From: Xanthobacteraceae bacterium
GTDB taxonomy: Bacteria > Pseudomonadota > Alphaproteobacteria > Rhizobiales > Xanthobacteraceae
Direction: 5' to 3'
DNA: 64,000 bases
NCBI GenBank assembly: GCA_022844485.1
Contig: JALHLQ010000020.1
Span: 1-64,000, forward strand
Below are positions 63,178 through 64,000 of the stretch, piece after piece. Both the position numbers and the translations under genes were made by a program. The notes below the pieces were generated by a model. The model saw nothing but the letters and a program-made list of their open reading frames with translations, did no database searches and was not told where the DNA came from. How positions within the stretch are numbered: the stretch's first letter is position 1; each line of letters begins with the position of its first letter.

Positions 63178-64000
63178 TTACGCCATGCGGGGCCGCTGCC
63201 GAAACATCAGCCAGAGGAGGAGCGCCAACGCCACAAGCGTGACCGGGAAAACCACCTGATTCACGGCAGTCCAGCCCCACCAGGCCAGCAGTTGTCCGGA
63301 CGCGAAGGAGCCGAGCATCATGGTTCCGAAGACAAGGAAATCGTTGAAAGCCTGCACGCGGGTGCGCTCGGCGGGGCGGTGACAGTCCGTGACCATCGCG
63401 GTTGCACCGACAAAGCTCAAATTCCACGCCAGCCCGAGCAAAATAAGCGCCGTCCAAAAATGCGGAACGCTCGTGCCGGCAATCCCGACGCCTGCGCTCA
63501 CAAGGAAGAGCAGAAGCCCGACCGCGACGACACGCTCGACGCCGAAGCGCGCGATCAACGACCCGGTGAAGAAGCTCGGCGCATACATTGCGAAGACGTG
63601 CCACTGCTGGCCGAGCGTGGCATCGGTAATCGTGTGGCCGCAGCCGATCATCGCGAGGGGCGACGACGTCATCACGAGGTTCATCAGCGAGTAGCTCGCG
63701 ACTCCGCAGACGACGGCGACGATGAAGCGAGGCTGCCGAGCGATTTCTGACAGCCTTCGTCCCGTCCCGCCGCCCCCGGCGGCTGGCGCCGTGATCGGCT
63801 TCGGAATGTTGAGGAACAGCAAAACCAGTCCGGCGAGCAGAGCCACCAGCGCTTGGCCGATATAGGTCGCAAAGAACAGGTAAGGCGGCGCGAGATCCTT
63901 CGTGTGGATTGCGAGCTGCGGTCCGATGAAGGCCGCAAACAGACCGCCGGCCAGCACCCACGAAATCGCCTTCGGCTTGAAGGCTTCGCTGGCCGTATCC
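63178..64000 (-). CDS. MFS transporter (N-terminus beyond the window)
   Basis: The frame runs from the stop at 63178 through the right edge, giving at least 274 residues. The visible part holds about eight membrane segments of a major-facilitator protein, e.g. FIVAVVCGVASYSLMNLVMT, VVAVGLLLFLVSAGVGIAGT, WTALILLGLAWNLSFVGATA. Upstream of the internal GTG at 63957 the frame continues in family style (ASEAFKPKAISWVLAGGLF), so the gene is cut by the window, not started there. The substrate is unknown; the TDCHRPAERTRVQAFNDFLV loop is typical of a common uncharacterised MFS group. Confidence 0.88.
   Translation of the reverse strand, partial: DTASEAFKPKAISWVLAGGLFAAFIGPQLAIHTKDLAPPYLFFATYIGQALVALLAGLVLLFLNIPKPITAPAAGGGGTGRRLSEIARQPRFIVAVVCGVASYSLMNLVMTSSPLAMIGCGHTITDATLGQQWHVFAMYAPSFFTGSLIARFGVERVVAVGLLLFLVSAGVGIAGTSVPHFWTALILLGLAWNLSFVGATAMVTDCHRPAERTRVQAFNDFLVFGTMMLGSFASGQLLAWWGWTAVNQVVFPVTLVALALLLWLMFRQRPRMA

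Noticed and set aside
1-64000. CRISPR arrays, prophage or integrative element
   Set aside because: No regularly spaced repeats, no phage structural genes and no integrase were seen; the only tRNA gene (53967-54044) has no integrase beside it and no obvious duplicated 3' end nearby.

Overview
The window reads as a GC-rich alphaproteobacterial chromosome, most likely of the order Hyphomicrobiales (Rhizobiales), near Bradyrhizobiaceae or Xanthobacteraceae. The basis is gene content and order: the run trmFO / phytoene-synthase-like / Mth938-like / secF / secD / yajC / AAA ATPase / NlpD-like / pcm / surE / serS / tatCBA / scpBA / nagZ / SPOR / argS / dgt / erpA, and the run tRNA-Pro / merR / ihfA / fabH / plsX / DUF177 / cytochrome-c chaperone / bamE, resemble the housekeeping order of that group. 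The assignment is an inference from recalled synteny, not a database search.

Layout. 1-117: tail of an IS5-type transposase with a probable terminal repeat. 277-822: small heat-shock protein. 1105-7745: one minus-strand operon for a branched-chain amino-acid-type (LIV) ABC importer with an acyl-CoA ligase inside it. 7887-8595: a frameshifted alpha/beta hydrolase. 8774-13102: CysQ-like phosphatase, cytochrome c2, then a Crp/Fnr regulator overlapping a feruloyl-CoA-synthase-like ligase. 13150-13680: remains of a glycosyltransferase gene. 13876-15231: rimO. 16007-20390: purine catabolism (allantoate amidohydrolase-like enzyme, XdhC, XdhB) with no small XDH subunit. 20613-21906: a WYL-like small protein followed by a SIR2-family protein. 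21919-23567: glutathione transferase and secreted polysaccharide deacetylase. 24014-24169: a 51-residue DUF1127 protein.

From 24272 to 45786 lies the large housekeeping block: tRNA modification, protein export (SecDF-YajC, TatABC), chromosome segregation (ScpAB), cell-wall recycling and division (NagZ, SPOR, NlpD-like), protein repair (Pcm), SurE, two aminoacyl-tRNA synthetases, a dGTPase-like protein and an Fe-S insertion protein. 45818-50082 is an RND efflux pump with its adaptor. 50256-53589 holds exonuclease III, a Sel1-repeat protein and IlvD. 53967-54044 is tRNA-Pro(GGG). 54102-59379 holds a cytochrome c, the MerR/IHF/FabH/PlsX cluster, DUF177, a cytochrome bc1 chaperone and BamE. 59338-60735 is a GH1-like glycosidase, 60877-62997 a K+-independent proton-pumping pyrophosphatase, and 63178-64000 an MFS transporter cut by the right edge.

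Functionally the left third is accessory (aromatic or fatty-acid uptake and activation, purine use, an IS, decayed genes, a possible NAD-consuming module); the rest is mostly core. Two genes are interrupted by apparent one-base insertions in homopolymers (C-run at 8446-8449, G8 at 41346-41353). A dispersed repeat of about 55-95 bp occurs three times, twice right after the stop codon of a minus-strand gene. No CRISPR array, prophage or recognised multi-gene defence system was seen; the WYL/SIR2 pair is the best candidate for something undescribed.
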